A DNA stretch of 64,000 nt, taken from NCBI GenBank assembly GCA_033085395.1, contig MU853181.1, positions 1-64,000 on the forward strand. Direction: 5' to 3'. The translations under genes and the position numbers were made by a program. The notes under the pieces are model-generated. The model made no database searches, had not been told where the DNA came from, and saw only the letters and a list, made by a program, of their open reading frames with translations. Positions 12,683 through 24,687 of the stretch are shown piece after piece. The first letter of the stretch is position 1, and the number at the start of each line of letters is the position of its first letter. This DNA is from Xanthoparmelia taractica (taxonomy: Eukaryota > Ascomycota > Lecanoromycetes > Lecanorales > Parmeliaceae).

Positions 12683-13168
12683 ATGACCTTCTTTTCAAAA
12701 GTTGTCCCTCTCGTCATATTTTTCGTCGTGCTCACCGTCACTGCATTCATCGGCTATGTGGTATACACAATCGCCACGGATGTAGCCGAGAAGACGTCCA
12801 AGAAGATGGAGAAGAAGAATATCAGTTTTGGCAAGGAGGGCATGAAAATTGGAGTCAAGGAAGTCAGAAATGAGAACTATGTTGACAAGACACAAAGGTA
12901 TGGGGATTTCGATGTGACTCTGGAAGCATCAGCGGAGCTAATATACTTCCTTGCTTTCAAAGCCTACTAGTAAAGGCCTGGAATTACTCGAGCTGGCCGG
13001 CGTACAAATCCCGCCTCTGGAATAAAGAAAATGAGCCGCCCCAGAAGGCACAAGAGAGGCCATCGTAAGTAGCCCGAGCCTTGACGCTGTTGCGGGAATC
13101 GCTAGCTAATGTTGTCCCACGCGTTCAGCCACTCTCGCTCCGCGACCTCGGGCAAGACAAAGGCATGA
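12683..13168 (+). CDS. Small conserved fungal single-span membrane protein
   Basis: Three exons (12683-12897, 12963-13064, 13129-13168) encode 118 residues. Residues about 8-30 form one strongly hydrophobic membrane segment (VPLVIFFVVLTVTAFIGYVV) right at the N terminus, giving a signal-anchor topology. A charged Lys-rich stretch and a compact soluble part with YSSWPAYKSRLW follow. The tail is Ser/Arg-rich. Introns are 65 and 66 nt with good GTATGG and GTAAGT donors. Splicing removes an early stop that the unspliced frame would meet. The layout resembles small uncharacterised proteins found across Pezizomycotina, but I cannot name a function. Location is probably an endomembrane or mitochondrial membrane. 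Confidence 0.75.
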
Positions 13169-13570
13169 GAAGCACATGGGGCTATGAGTGAGGACTGCGT
13201 ATTGATGACCGGGTTGCATGGACCGGATTGCATATAAAAGGCGTAACGGGGCTTCGACCGGAATATTTAACGGTCTTGATGTGAGGCAGTGCGTAGGTTG
13301 GCTAGTGGCTGGGGACAGATACCCAATTGGATAAGCATGCGAGACGTCAACAGCAAAGCAAGTTGCAGTAACGAGGAGTTCCTGCTCTGTTCGAACTCCT
13401 TCAAAAGGAAAGAACCATGATGTTGGCTCATACAATGCTCAACATTCTGGCTACTTTCTCAACTTTCCTTCCGATCAACAACGTCTGTATCCATACAAAG
13501 CACCTCTTTTCCCTTGACTTCTCCCTATAGCACATTATCTCTGCTGATCGCTACCCCTATCATTACCACA
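13169..13570. promoter_or_regulatory. Upstream region of neutral trehalase
   Basis: This 402-bp interval lies between the small membrane protein stop and the trehalase start. It includes a pyrimidine-rich stretch just before the ATG (13480-13570). I see no unambiguous stress-response element cluster. Confidence 0.3.
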
Positions 13571-16440
13571 ATGCAAGCTCCCCGTCTGCTTGATGTTCGT
13601 TTCAAAGCAGACGACTCTGACTCAGACCACCACGGTCACCGAACCCATACTTCGGTATACTCCCTTTTGGGTTATTGAGAATTTTGCTCACCAGTACCAC
13701 AGCTTCACGATGCAAGCACGCTGCCCGCATTTCGAAGACTGAGCTTAGGTAGGTACCCATCAATCATCGCCCGTTGCACGGCTGCTACCCAAGTTTCCCA
13801 ACAGATGATACTTCGAGCGAACCGCGCCGTTTCCTCATTCCGGTGGACGCAACCCTCAAAAGTCTTCTATCAAGAGAAGATACCGACCAGAATGTTCAGA
13901 TCACTATTGACGACGCTGGCCCCAAGGTTCTATCGTTGGGAACGGAATCATCCCATGGTTTCAAGCATTTTGATATCCGCGGGAACTACAGTATGTCTTG
14001 CCAGTTGACCTCTACAGGACCATATATGTGGAATATGGCTCCACTTCCTCTAACAGGGCGAATGCTGACTCGTGGATCAATCAGTGTTGTCAAATCTACT
14101 TCAGGAACTGACACTAGTCAAGGATTCTGGTCGGAAACACATCGTCTTAGATGAGACACGATTGAATGAGAACCCCGTCCAACGCCTCTCGCGGCTGATC
14201 CGATACTCATTCTGGCCAAATCTCACTCGGCGTATTGATGCCTCTTCAATCGAGAAGACGGGACTAGACCCTAAAGATTGGACTAATGATCCAAGGCCGC
14301 GGATATATATCCCGGAAAGCTGCCGGAAACAGATCCAATACTACGAGCAACTCGCTCGAGATCAGCCCCTCATTCGCCTTGACGTCCAAGTCCTCACTCC
14401 TCACGACCTCACTCCTGAAGGGATCAGAGACCTCAACGATAAACCAGGACTGCTAGCACTTGCCATGGAGGAGTTGGCATCTTCTCGGACTGCAACTAAG
14501 GAGCTACGCGGTCTTCCCTTTGTCGTGCCAGGCGGACGTTTCAACGAGATGTATGGATGGGATAGCTATATGGAAAGTCTTGGACTTAACGTGAATGAGC
14601 GAACTGATCTGGCCAAGTCCATGGTCCAGAACTTCTGCTTTTGCATCAAACACTACGGCAAGATCTTCAACGCCAATCGTACATATTACCTGGGACGCAC
14701 GCAACCTCCATTCCTTACAGACATGGCGCTTCGAGTATATGACAAAATCCGCCATGAATCCGACGCCTTGGACTTCCTCCGGGAAGCTATATTGGCTGCC
14801 ATCAAAGAATACTACACCGTCTGGATGGCAACCCCCAGATTTGACCCTCTTACTGGCCTATCCAGATATCGACCTGAGGGCATTGGGGTTCCGCCAGAGA
14901 CCGAAGCTAGTCACTTTGTTCACATTCTTGAACCCTACGCAAAGAAGTACAATATGGGATACTTCGACTTCGTCCAAGCGTACAATAAGGATGACGGTAC
15001 CATTACTGAACCTGATCTGGATGAGTACTTCTTACATGATAGAGCGGTCCGAGAGTCGGGCCATGACACCTCTTATCGTCTAGAGAACGTGGCAGCAAAC
15101 CTCGCCACTATCGATTTGAATTCCCTGCTGTACAAGTATGAAACCGATATCGCTCACTGCATTGGACTTTTCTTTGAGGACCACCTTGAGGTTCCAGCCG
15201 ACATGTGTGTGACCGCCCACGGTATGAAACCTAATCAGAAGGAGACCTCGGCGGCTTGGAACCGGAGAGCCAAAAGTCGACGGTACGTGTTCTCGGAATC
15301 AAATCTACCATGAACCAAAACATGAGTTTCGGTTTCTGTCATCAGTAGGCAATGCTGACTACGAGACCTTGACGCAGAAGGGCCATTGACCGTTACCTTT
15401 GGAACGAAAGCAAGGGAATGTATTTCGATTATGATACTGTCAAGCGGCAGCAAACTGGCTACGAGACTGCGACTACGTTCTGGGCAATGTGGGCAGGCCT
15501 AGCGAGTCCTCACCAAGCTGCTGCTTTGGTGGTCAAAGCACTCCCTAAGTTCGAGGAATTTGGAGGGTTGGTGTCTGGGACGGCGGACTCTCGCGGGGCT
15601 GTTGGCATTGACCGGTTCGTACATTTCGGAGTGATGCTTTCCTACCTGGGCCAGGACCTCAGTCGCAAGACACGATGCGGGAGCTTAATCATTCCTATTT
15701 TCATGATTTGGATGCTCGGCTTGGAGAAGCATTGCTGACTTCGAATTGTGCGTAGCCCAAGCCGTCAGTGGGATTACCCCTATGGTGAGCATTTGTTCAG
15801 CAGCCTGGAGCCCGAGCAATGCTGACATTTGACAGGATGGGCCCCGCAAGTACGTATTTGGAGTCCGAATGTTCTTTAAGTTTTACGGACATGACTGAGG
15901 TCGATATCCTGTCGTGAGCAAGCAACGCTGACGTGGAGTCTTTATCTCTAGCAAATTCTAGCTTGGGGAGGATTTTTGAGGTATGGATTCCAGGAAGAGG
16001 CCGAGCGACTCGCGTACAAATGGCTTTATATGGTTACCAAAGCTTTTGTCGATTTCAATGGGATTGTGGTGGAGAAATACGATGTCACCCGACCTATCGA
16101 CCCTCACAAGGTTGACGCAGAGTACGGAAGTAAGCAAAGATCCAGCAGCCTCCTCTGGCCACAAACCCGTCACCTGGTCCAAGCGAGTTGGGTGCTGACT
16201 ATCAAACGTACACATAGATCAAGGCAGCGATTTCAAAGGCGTGGCCAAAGAGGGTAAGAAGGCGTGTCCCTGAGGCAGGATGGTCGGCTAAATCGCAATC
16301 TCTTGTTAGGGTTTGGGTGGGTCAATGCCAGCTACGTGTATGGGTTGACCATTGTCAACACCCACATGAAGCGCGCTCTGGGAACTTGCACCCCGTGGGA
16401 GACATTCCGCAAAGCTACTGAAACCAGTGACGGAGCATAG
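13571..16440 (+). CDS. NTH1: Neutral trehalase (GH37)
   Basis: A cytosolic enzyme that hydrolyses trehalose to two glucose, mobilising the stress and spore reserve. Ten exons: 13571-13654, 13703-13748, 13805-13990, 14085-15282, 15378-15614, 15756-15784, 15836-15849, 15952-16129, 16218-16253 and 16310-16440; 712 residues. GH37 signature 1 is near residue 254 (PGGRFNEMYGWDSY) and signature 2 near 587 (QWDYPYGWAP). A Ca-binding DTDQNVQITIDD loop near residue 69 marks the neutral, regulated class rather than the acid secreted one. RRLS at residues 39-42 is a PKA consensus site, fitting known cAMP/PKA control. The N-terminal regulatory tail is short compared with the longer tails of other fungal neutral trehalases. 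Signature 1 is followed by M rather than the usual F. Exon 7 is only 14 nt. The first intron's acceptor was chosen at 13702 because the nearer AG breaks frame. Confidence 0.94.
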
Positions 16441-17326
16441 CGTCGGGCTTGATAGCATTTTTCTCATTCCTACAATGAAGCAGTAGACGGTTTCGTGTCT
16501 GGTTCCATAGCAATGCTCCTCCAGTATAATGTCCAACCCTAGTCCAACATGGTGAAGAGGCTATACATTTTATAATTGTTTGTAGGAAATGCCGAGCCGT
16601 CCCAAGTCGGATTTTGGCTGTAATATTCCAGCCTGTAATCCAACAATACGATAGGATCAAAAAGGTCAATCAGATGAATAGCTGCGAATTCATCTGTTAC
16701 AGGTAAAAGGTAGAGTATTTAAAGCTTATGGTAACTATCATTAGCACTTGCTTCCCACGTGGAATGGAGGCGGGAGCGGTCCCCACGATAACAAAAAGTA
16801 TACTACTACTACTACTACTACTATCAGGCCATCATGAATTTATTCAAGAAATTGTACTTTCTATGCAGCTTCAGAAAGATAATCATTGGCATAAAGTAAC
16901 CTAACCGCTCTACCTAACTAAGGTACTTGATGTTATGCTTACCAAGTACTGCCAATGGATCTGATAAGGTAAGGTAGGCTAAGAAATCCATTCGAAAATC
17001 CAATTGGCTTCTTGAGATTGAATGATTAGCCGGGCAAAAAATAAATTACTATGCATGTAACATCACCACTTCTAGCTTCCCCGCGGGGCGAAGCTGACTA
17101 TATCTACTTCTACTTTATCTGTCTTATATCTTACCTTCCCTACTTTACAATATTTTACATCTCTGCTGCAAAACCCTCTTCAACCTCTCAATCTAATTCT
17201 TCTCCTCGTCGACATCGCAAATCGCACTTTGTAAGAGGTTTGTGTACCCTTCTACAACATCCCCCATAACCATGACCGCTTGACTATCAATCCACATTGT
17301 AAACGCTTCGGCGCAGAGGCTTCAAC
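16441..17326. other. Intergenic with TAC microsatellite
   Basis: The region is fairly AT-rich. It contains an uninterrupted TAC triplet run at about 16801-16823. No coding signal is seen. Confidence 0.5.
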
Positions 17327-19568
17327 ATGCAGATACCTAGTCTCTTTCGCCTTCTCTGGCTCTCACACTGCACCGCGCTTGTGGCCGCCTCGGACTTTGC
17401 TCTGGTTGAGCGAGCATCAGCATCCGCAGTGCCTACACCCGTATCGGTAGCGCCCTCACAGAATTGGTACCTTCATGCGCTCACGAGAATTTCGCGCTGT
17501 GCTGACTTGACCTAGGGACGGTAATGATGGCCCATGGTCTTCTTTCACTATCCAGGTTGGCACACCCATCCAAGACGTCCGAGTATTCGTCTCCAATGAA
17601 ATCTCCACTACTTGGGTCGTCGAGACCCCGGGATGTACTGTGGGCGATACCACATGTATAAATGGCCGTGGACTCCTATTCAATCCCAATTCCTCCTCCA
17701 CATGGAGCCAGTACGGTTTCTTTGCATTAGGCGCAGAAGAAAATCTGGGCTCAACGGGCAGCGGAAGATATGGCAATGATACAGTGGGCTTGGGCATCCA
17801 AGGCAGTGGTGGACCTTCTCTGCCGGACCAGATCGTTGCGGCATTCTCGACTGATGATTTCTACCTTGGGTTCTTTGGTGTCAATCCGGCTTCGACCAAT
17901 TTCTCACAACAAGAGCAGGGGAAAGAAAGCTATTTGACCTCGCTGAAGAATCAGAATCTGATACCTAGTCTGAGCTTCGGATATACAGCTGGAAACAAAT
18001 ACCGTCTGAAGCAGGTGCTGGGAAGTCTGACGCTCGGAGGCGTTGACTCAGGGCGTTTCGAGCCAAACAATTTGTCAATACCATTTGCACCACAGCAAAA
18101 CCGCAGTCTGTTGGTGGGGATACAGTCGATCTCATCAGTTGATCAAAACGGGACTACAAGCAATCTGCTGCCAAGTGGTATTATGGCATTTGTCGACTCT
18201 ACGGAGGCGCAGATCTGGCTCCCTGTTGAAGCATGTCAAGCCTTTGAAAAAGCGTTCGGATTGACATACAACGAGACGAATGGCTTCTATCTGGTCGATA
18301 ACGCATTGCACGCTCAACTGCAGGCCCAAAATGCCAGTGTCACCTTCACGCTGGGTAGCACAGCGAGTGGTGGCGAAACAATCAACATCACGCTACCGTA
18401 TAACAGTTTTGATTTACTCCTATCACCGCCCGCTGCGAATCTAACCAGCAATACGAAATATTTCCCGTTGCGCAGGGCGGATAATGATAAGCAGTATACC
18501 TTGGGAAGGACATTTCTTCAGGAAGCATACCTGACTGTGGACTGGGAACGCCAGAATTTCTCCATTTCCCAATGTTCATTTTCGCAAAACATGCAGCAAA
18601 ATCTTCTGGCTATCCAGTCCCCAAAAGACAAGACAAACTCTGGGGGCTCTTCGACTGGGAAGACGGTGGGTATCGCAGTAGGTGTTGTCGTGGGTCTCCT
18701 TGTTATCGCTGCCGTAATTGGTGCAATTCTCTGGAGAAGGCACCAGGCTAAGCGCGAATTGGATAGGGAGAAGGCAGAGAAGGCGAAGATGCTTGAGAAT
18801 GATCTAGAGGATCGGCAACGACAAGGTTTCAAGCAGGAGCTTGGGGTTGGTAATGAGCATCAACGCTTCGAAATGCAAGGCTCTACCCCCGAGGAACTAA
18901 AGGCCAAGGCCGAAGCTGCACAAGCTCATTTGATAGATGATAAAGGGAAATACGATGGAGATAGATCAGGTATGGCTGAAGCTGCTGGCGGTGATGTGTC
19001 AAGGTCTGAGGTTGCTGCCGGCGACGTCTCAAGACCAGAGCTCCCTTCATCGCACGGGGGACCATTGCGGCCATATCACGAGCTCTATGACCCATCAGCA
19101 CCTCCTGCTGAGTTACCAGGAGATCCGGTCGGAGTGGAAGAGTTGGAGGGTTCCATCCCTGCACTCTCAAATCAACCGTCTTTTTCGTCGTCAAGGCGAA
19201 GGTCATCGAATAGGAACAACCCTGGATCTCCATTGAGTCAGTCGTCTGGTCGCCTCTCGTTGGCGAATCGCGTGTCGAGAGGGAAACGGCAGTCTCGTAG
19301 CTCTATCCCAAGTCTTCACACCACCGCGCCTACCCCACCGCCTAAACCTGCGGCAAACCCATCGACGCCACCACCGTCGTTCCGGCCAACTTCGAGGCGT
19401 GTAGCCTCGAATGACATTTATAGTCCGCTTCCGAACGAGGACACGGTGTCGCCCGGTAACACAGGGACGTTGGGTGGCCGAGGGAACGATGTTTTCAGCC
19501 CGATCTCGCCTCCCAGTGCTGAGCCTAGTCGGGGAAATATCTGGGCTCGTATGAAGGGAAAAAAGTGA
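17327..19568 (+). CDS. Pepsin-fold membrane protein, probably inactive (pseudo-aspartic protease)
   Basis: Two exons (17327-17466, 17516-19568) encode 730 residues. Order: signal peptide (about 1-21), peptidase A1-like ectodomain with many N-glycosylation sequons, a transmembrane helix near 429-452 (VGIAVGVVVGLLVIAAVIGA), then a long Ser/Pro-rich basic cytosolic tail. The fold is recognisable from FTIQVGTPIQDVRVFV, from LTLGGVDSGRF and from the TLGRTFLQEAYLTVDWE closing strand. Where active enzymes have DTGS, this one has VSNE (about residues 72-75). Where the second DSGT should be, it has DSTE. The first catalytic Asp is absent, so proteolysis is unlikely. Related catalytically degenerate, membrane-anchored A1 proteins are widespread in filamentous fungi and may act as wall or surface sensors; that role is inference. 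Confidence 0.85.
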
Positions 19569-22500
19569 AGGATATGTAATCACTCCTTTGGTAATGAGTT
19601 CAGTCACCCTTGTTGTAGAAGCATCACTGGAGTGGGATTTCTGGGCTGGGTCATGGATGGATGTATGGGAAAGGGGCATTGGGTAGGATAGGGAATCGTG
19701 ATCATGGATTCGATTTATCAAACCATCTACAAGTCATTAGCTAACGTCCTTTGACATACGAATCGCTCAGTGGTTCGGAAATGCGCGGGTTCGGGCCTTT
19801 TTTCTGATTTCTTACTCAAATATTCGCTCTACATACTTATCTATGTGACAAAATATTACGAACTTTAGCGGTTCATTATTAAGAGGGTCAGACATTGCCT
19901 GAAAGCCTTTGCCAAGCAGGGCTTAGTCTTCAGCGCAGCAGTATGAACGAGGAGCTTGCTTTTGCTCCTCCTGATTGGGGCAGTCCGCTGGACGCTCGCT
20001 GTCGAACTGTGAAAATTGAAGCAAAAGCAAGAGGAAAGGCGGCAATAATTTAATCTACCTAGCTTGAGCATCCCTGACGCTTGGACGGTAGCGAGCCTAC
20101 CGATCATGCGTAGAAGTAAGTAGAGCCATCTCCAATCTCGCTTCACCTCGACGTCGGCATCATGCAAGCAGCAGGGATGCTTGCTTTTGAGAACTTGCCA
20201 TGTCTCCATGCCGGTATCCCGGAACGTCATTGCGGGTTGGGTTTTCATAAAGTGAAAGCTACCGTAGTTGCAGCAAGAGGTACGTGCCACTTGGAGACAT
20301 CGGATTTGGCCGAGACATGCTGCTGGACTTGTGGCACGGAAGGAAAGCTCAGCTGATGAAACGACGCCCATCACGATCACGTACGGGTAATCAAGAAGCA
20401 GACAGGTCACAGGAGGTGAGTAGGCAATTTTTCGGAGAAGAAACGGTCGTAGCGAGAATGGGCAGACGGGAGAAACAGCTTGGCGGAGGGGAAAGATTTT
20501 GATGAAGCGAGGCCAAACAAGGCCAAGAGCGGATCGGATGCAACCATATGCAGCAGGGACATTGTTGGGCCTTGGGTCACAGACTTAACTTTTCCTTTTA
20601 CCAGGGCCAATCAGGATTATGCTACAGACTGGAATTATCATGGCCGCGGCACCCCTTGTTGTTGGCCCGCAAGACGGCGAGGGAGAGCAAGAACAAGCTG
20701 AGTGTGTTTCCCCCACACGAATGCAGGTACGCGAGGAGAATGCTACTACTACTGCAACCTGCCTTGTTTGCCATGTGTTGGGGAACTCGGAGTCAGCGGC
20801 TGCAGCTAACAAGTCGTGGGATTCTGGGATTGGCCGCCTCAACAGGGAAAAAAAGAGAATGCCATGTTGCGGTGGAGAAAGCGAACCATGAAAGATGTCG
20901 CCGGCAATGTTGAGCGTGTCTCATGTTCTGGAGATCTGATGACTACTTTAGGTTCAGATCTGCCCTTTTCTCCGTTTCTTCGCTTGTTCGCTCATCGTTA
21001 GCAGACGTTGGAGAAAGATATGAGTGGTAGCTTGAGGGGTTAAGATGATCTAGCAAGCATGAAACGAGGCCGAAGAGTAGCATCAACGTTCCGCCCGGGC
21101 ACGAAAGACTAACGAATGATGAGATGATGGTACTTCGAGTGTGTAAGATGCGCGCATTGCGCAATTACTAGGTTACTAGGTACTACAACTCAATCACACG
21201 GCAAAAGGGCAGTCGGGGGGATAGGACGGACAAGTAGGGTTACGGCACTGGGAGATGTTGGTTGAAAGATAGGAAGTAGAACTATCCGCAAAGATCAAAT
21301 GGTGAAAGACCTGGCCAACTTTACACTACTCCGTACTTTACACTACTATACTTCGTACTAACAAGGATGACGAGCTTGATGAATGTTCACGAGATCTGGC
21401 CTCCATGCATACATTCTTACTCAATCTGGTAATAACGCTAGGCTTGTTCCGGTCAAGCTACGCGAGATCGTCAGGTACAATAGGTTTAAATCTTGTTACT
21501 GTAACCAAGTACCGAAAGATGCGGAGTCGAGGCGTGGTAAAAAAAAAAAGGGAAAAAAAAAAGACCAAGCTCCTCTCGGTCCATGATTATTCGCACACAA
21601 TTCGTCGGAGATCTTACTTCTACCGAGTCGGAGGGATGCCGTTCGCTGATTGTGCTACTGACTACTACTGACTACTACGATGTACTACTTCGGACTGCAG
21701 CTGCAAGCTGCAGCTGCATGTCGGCGGCGCCTTTTGGATCTCATTCAGGAAAGTCGGGGTGCCACATGGTCAATCAGCACTCAATATTCCGCCGCCTTTT
21801 CCAACCACAGACAATAATAATGAATGCACAGCAGAAAAAGAAGAGAGATTGATGTAAGAATGACCATTTTTGAACGAGTTGAGCTGATCCCATGGTTACT
21901 GGTGGCTGCTGACCTAAAGCAAGACTACTACTTCATACTTCATACCAACATTCATCACCTCGTGGCCCTACTACTACCCTAAAAGAAACAAGGGTGGAGG
22001 GCATTAGTGGCTTTTCAGCTGCCAAGATCACCAGTCGATGAAGCCACTGACTTCTTCCGACCCTTGCCTTTAACGACAAATATCTCATCCTTTCCTTACC
22101 TATAAAAAGTACTTCGACCAATCACGTCCACACTCTTTGAACCTTCAACAAAGCCGCAATTCCTTGACAATGTGATCGCACCGAACAGGCATCGTAAATC
22201 AATAGAGAAGGAAGCAAAAAAATAGGGGAGGGGGGAAGGAAGCCCTTGATCGCGGAAAGGGAAGGGCGAGGCTGATCCCAAAATAGCGCGGAATATGACG
22301 CTAATGCATCTTATGCGATTAGTCGAGCTCATCAACCTCCTATCCACGCACAGTCCCGATGTCTCGTGAGCCTTGCCCAACCTTCAAACACGTTGCAAGC
22401 GCCAAAAATCAATCATCTTTTGAACTTCACTAGCGACTTTGCACCAGGAGCGAAAGAAAGGACTTGACCTCTTCTTGACCAGCGTCACTGCTATTCCCGC

Positions 22501-23253
22501 ATCTTGCTGGTCGAGTCGATCGAAATCCTCCCGTGTCATGTCACGGCGCTACGGCGTTACAGCGGTCAGCGACAGATGAGATTTAAGGGAGCTTGGGCCA
22601 TATGCTTATGCCACGACCCGGAGTTGGGAAGCCCTCAGGCTACGACGTTGATAGCTCCTTTGAGCCGTGGGCTTGAACGCCTGGGTAGGTACACACTGCT
22701 ACATAGCAAAAGTCTCTTACATTATTTCATGACTTGCACAGCCGCGTTTAAAATAGCTGTAATCATCACCTATCCTCCATGCAGCTCGTCAAGCGAGATT
22801 ACAAACTCTCGAAGAGGCATAGGGTTTGAGGCTTCGAGCCATGTAGACAGCTCAACTAGGCAACGTTCGTTCGGCAGCATCCTTTTTACTCACCCCACCC
22901 TTGAATACTCGGCTTTGCAGATCACGTTAACCATATCCTTTCTCACAAACATTCCTTGCTTCACGTCTGTCTCTCCACAGCGTCTCAATTCTCTTTAATA
23001 CTGCTACGTCAGCCTGCCTCATCTGCCTAATACAGCGTCACCGCCGTGGTAGGCTGATGGTTACATACTAATGTCCAGTACTGCCACCTCTAATATCTTG
23101 TAGCCTTACTGAGGCTATCATAATCCCTAAGCACCGCATTCACTTTTTCCAGCTCTTCGCCCCACACCACGGCAGAGATCCCAATAAAACCCTGGAAAGA
23201 TCCAACTGAGGCGGAGACAATTTTAGCATCATTAAAGACGCAGATTTGGCATC
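19569..23253. other. Long gene-poor interval upstream of C2H2 factor
   Basis: 3.7 kb lie between the pseudo-protease stop and the C2H2 start. All open frames are short, overlapping and compositionally random. The interval holds a degenerate tRNA-like fragment at 19762-19802, CTGCAGCTG inverted words near 21697-21720 and A-rich runs near 21539-21560. It may contain a long spliced 5' leader or an unannotated noncoding RNA. Confidence 0.4.
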
Positions 23254-24687
23254 ATGGCCGACCGACAACTTCAGTCATCATTAACAGAGGCAGCCCAATC
23301 AACCGCAACAAAGCCAAACACTCCTCCTACCAAACTCTCATCAGCCTCCGACGAGAAAACGGCATCTGTTAAACCACCACGACGGCGCAGGTCTTCGTCC
23401 CAGTCTCCTGCAGATGCTTCTGGGAAATCCAGGGAAAGCCCAAAGCAGCGGCAGAAAACCAAGTCAATGCCTTATAGAGCAGGCTCCGGCTCGGCTTCGG
23501 GGTCATCACGGGGTTCACTCATGACGATGCCAGGAGCAGCGCTGGACGCGATGGGCGGCGAGATCACTTATACTCCGACAACACATCGTATAAGCAAAGC
23601 GAAGAAGGGGAAGAAGGTCCATGCCTGCGAGTACCCAGGATGTAATAAAGTGCGTTTGATCCTGAATCGGCGTTCGAAGAAGTGCTAACTTGCAGTTAGA
23701 TATTCACTCGGGCAGAGCATCGCAAGTATGCCATTTCAGGAGTCGTTGAAAACAGTTCTTTGTACTGACTGAAATCTCAGACGCCATGAAGCAAATCATA
23801 ATACACAACCTGCCTTTCAATGTTCTATTGAAGGATGCCGAAAGCCTTTTCAACGCGCGGACCTGCTGACAAGGCACATGGAGAGACAGTCAGTAGATTC
23901 GCCCGGCGCAAATTCTTCGCTCTAATATTCGGTAGACACAACATGCCAGCAGAGGCATCAGCATTCCGAAGTCCATACTCTCAACGCTCGACCAGCGAAG
24001 CCTCAACTCCATCCGCTAGAGGCAGCTTTAGCGGCCCACACATGTGTCCTCCAGCCTCAGCACCCGCGCCATCGATTCCTCAATCCTCGGGCACCATGTC
24101 CATCGGCTCCATCATCGAGCCTAACATGCACCGAAGCAGCGAATACGCCTCCCACCACTCAGGGCCAGGAGGCTTCCATGAGCTCTCCGGTCATGCACCA
24201 ATAGGTACGACACCACGTGGCTTGGTCCCCGAGCTGCTCTACGGGCTCTCTCCGTCCGGCGACTCTCCTTTGTACTCCTCGTCTGATTCTTGTTACTCCC
24301 CTCTCTCAGACTACTTGCAGCCCCAACAAGCTGTTCCCCAGCCATTCTATCCACAAGAGGGAATTCAGCGTCCTGAACGTGGGAGCATCGATTCGTGCTT
24401 TCAACCGATCAGTGTGCATTCGCCTTTGTCTGGAGCGCCGGCGACCCCGTCGTGGGGTCAGTATGATCAAGCTCCGTTGGGGTACGCTCCTGAGGCGCCC
24501 AGTCTTCCTCCGGTAGGTGGCCAAGACTCCAATGTTTCCAACCGTGAGCAGGGACTGACAGTGAATTTAGCATCGACAATACGAGTTCCACTCACCCCCA
24601 TGGTCAGGAGCGCAAGGCATCCCTTCTTACGAGATGGACGTTCCACCTCCACACCAGACGTGGCAATGGACGAAAGTGAACTACTGA
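23254..24687 (+). CDS. C2H2 zinc-finger transcription factor (two fingers)
   Basis: Five exons (23254-23649, 23700-23725, 23781-23888, 23936-24512, 24571-24687) encode 407 residues. The N-terminal 120 residues are Ser/Lys-rich and disordered. Two classical fingers follow: CEYPGC...HRKRH around residues 125-146 and CSIEGC...HMERQH around 155-178. Each is split by introns, including a 26-nt exon, so unspliced frames hide them. The acceptor before ATATTC (23699) and the donor after AGACA (23888) are required to keep both fingers in frame. The C-terminal 230 residues are Ser/Pro/Gln/Tyr-rich, typical of an activation region. I prefer a last intron at 24513-24570 (GTAGGT donor), which gives a W/P/Y-rich end. 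Reading through would instead add an implausible Ile/Leu tail ending near 24833. The target genes are not inferable. Confidence 0.85.

Noticed and set aside
13749..16309. Shared word GCAATGCTGAC in several trehalase introns as evidence of introner elements
   Set aside because: It coincides with the branch-site consensus CTGAC; similarity beyond about 10 bp is absent, so ordinary convergence on splicing signals is sufficient.
19762..19802. tRNA-like A-box and B-box words followed by a T run
   Set aside because: The A-box-like CGCTCAGTGG and B-box-like GGTTCGGGCC are only about 15 bp apart, with no anticodon arm and mutated consensus positions; at best a truncated relic.
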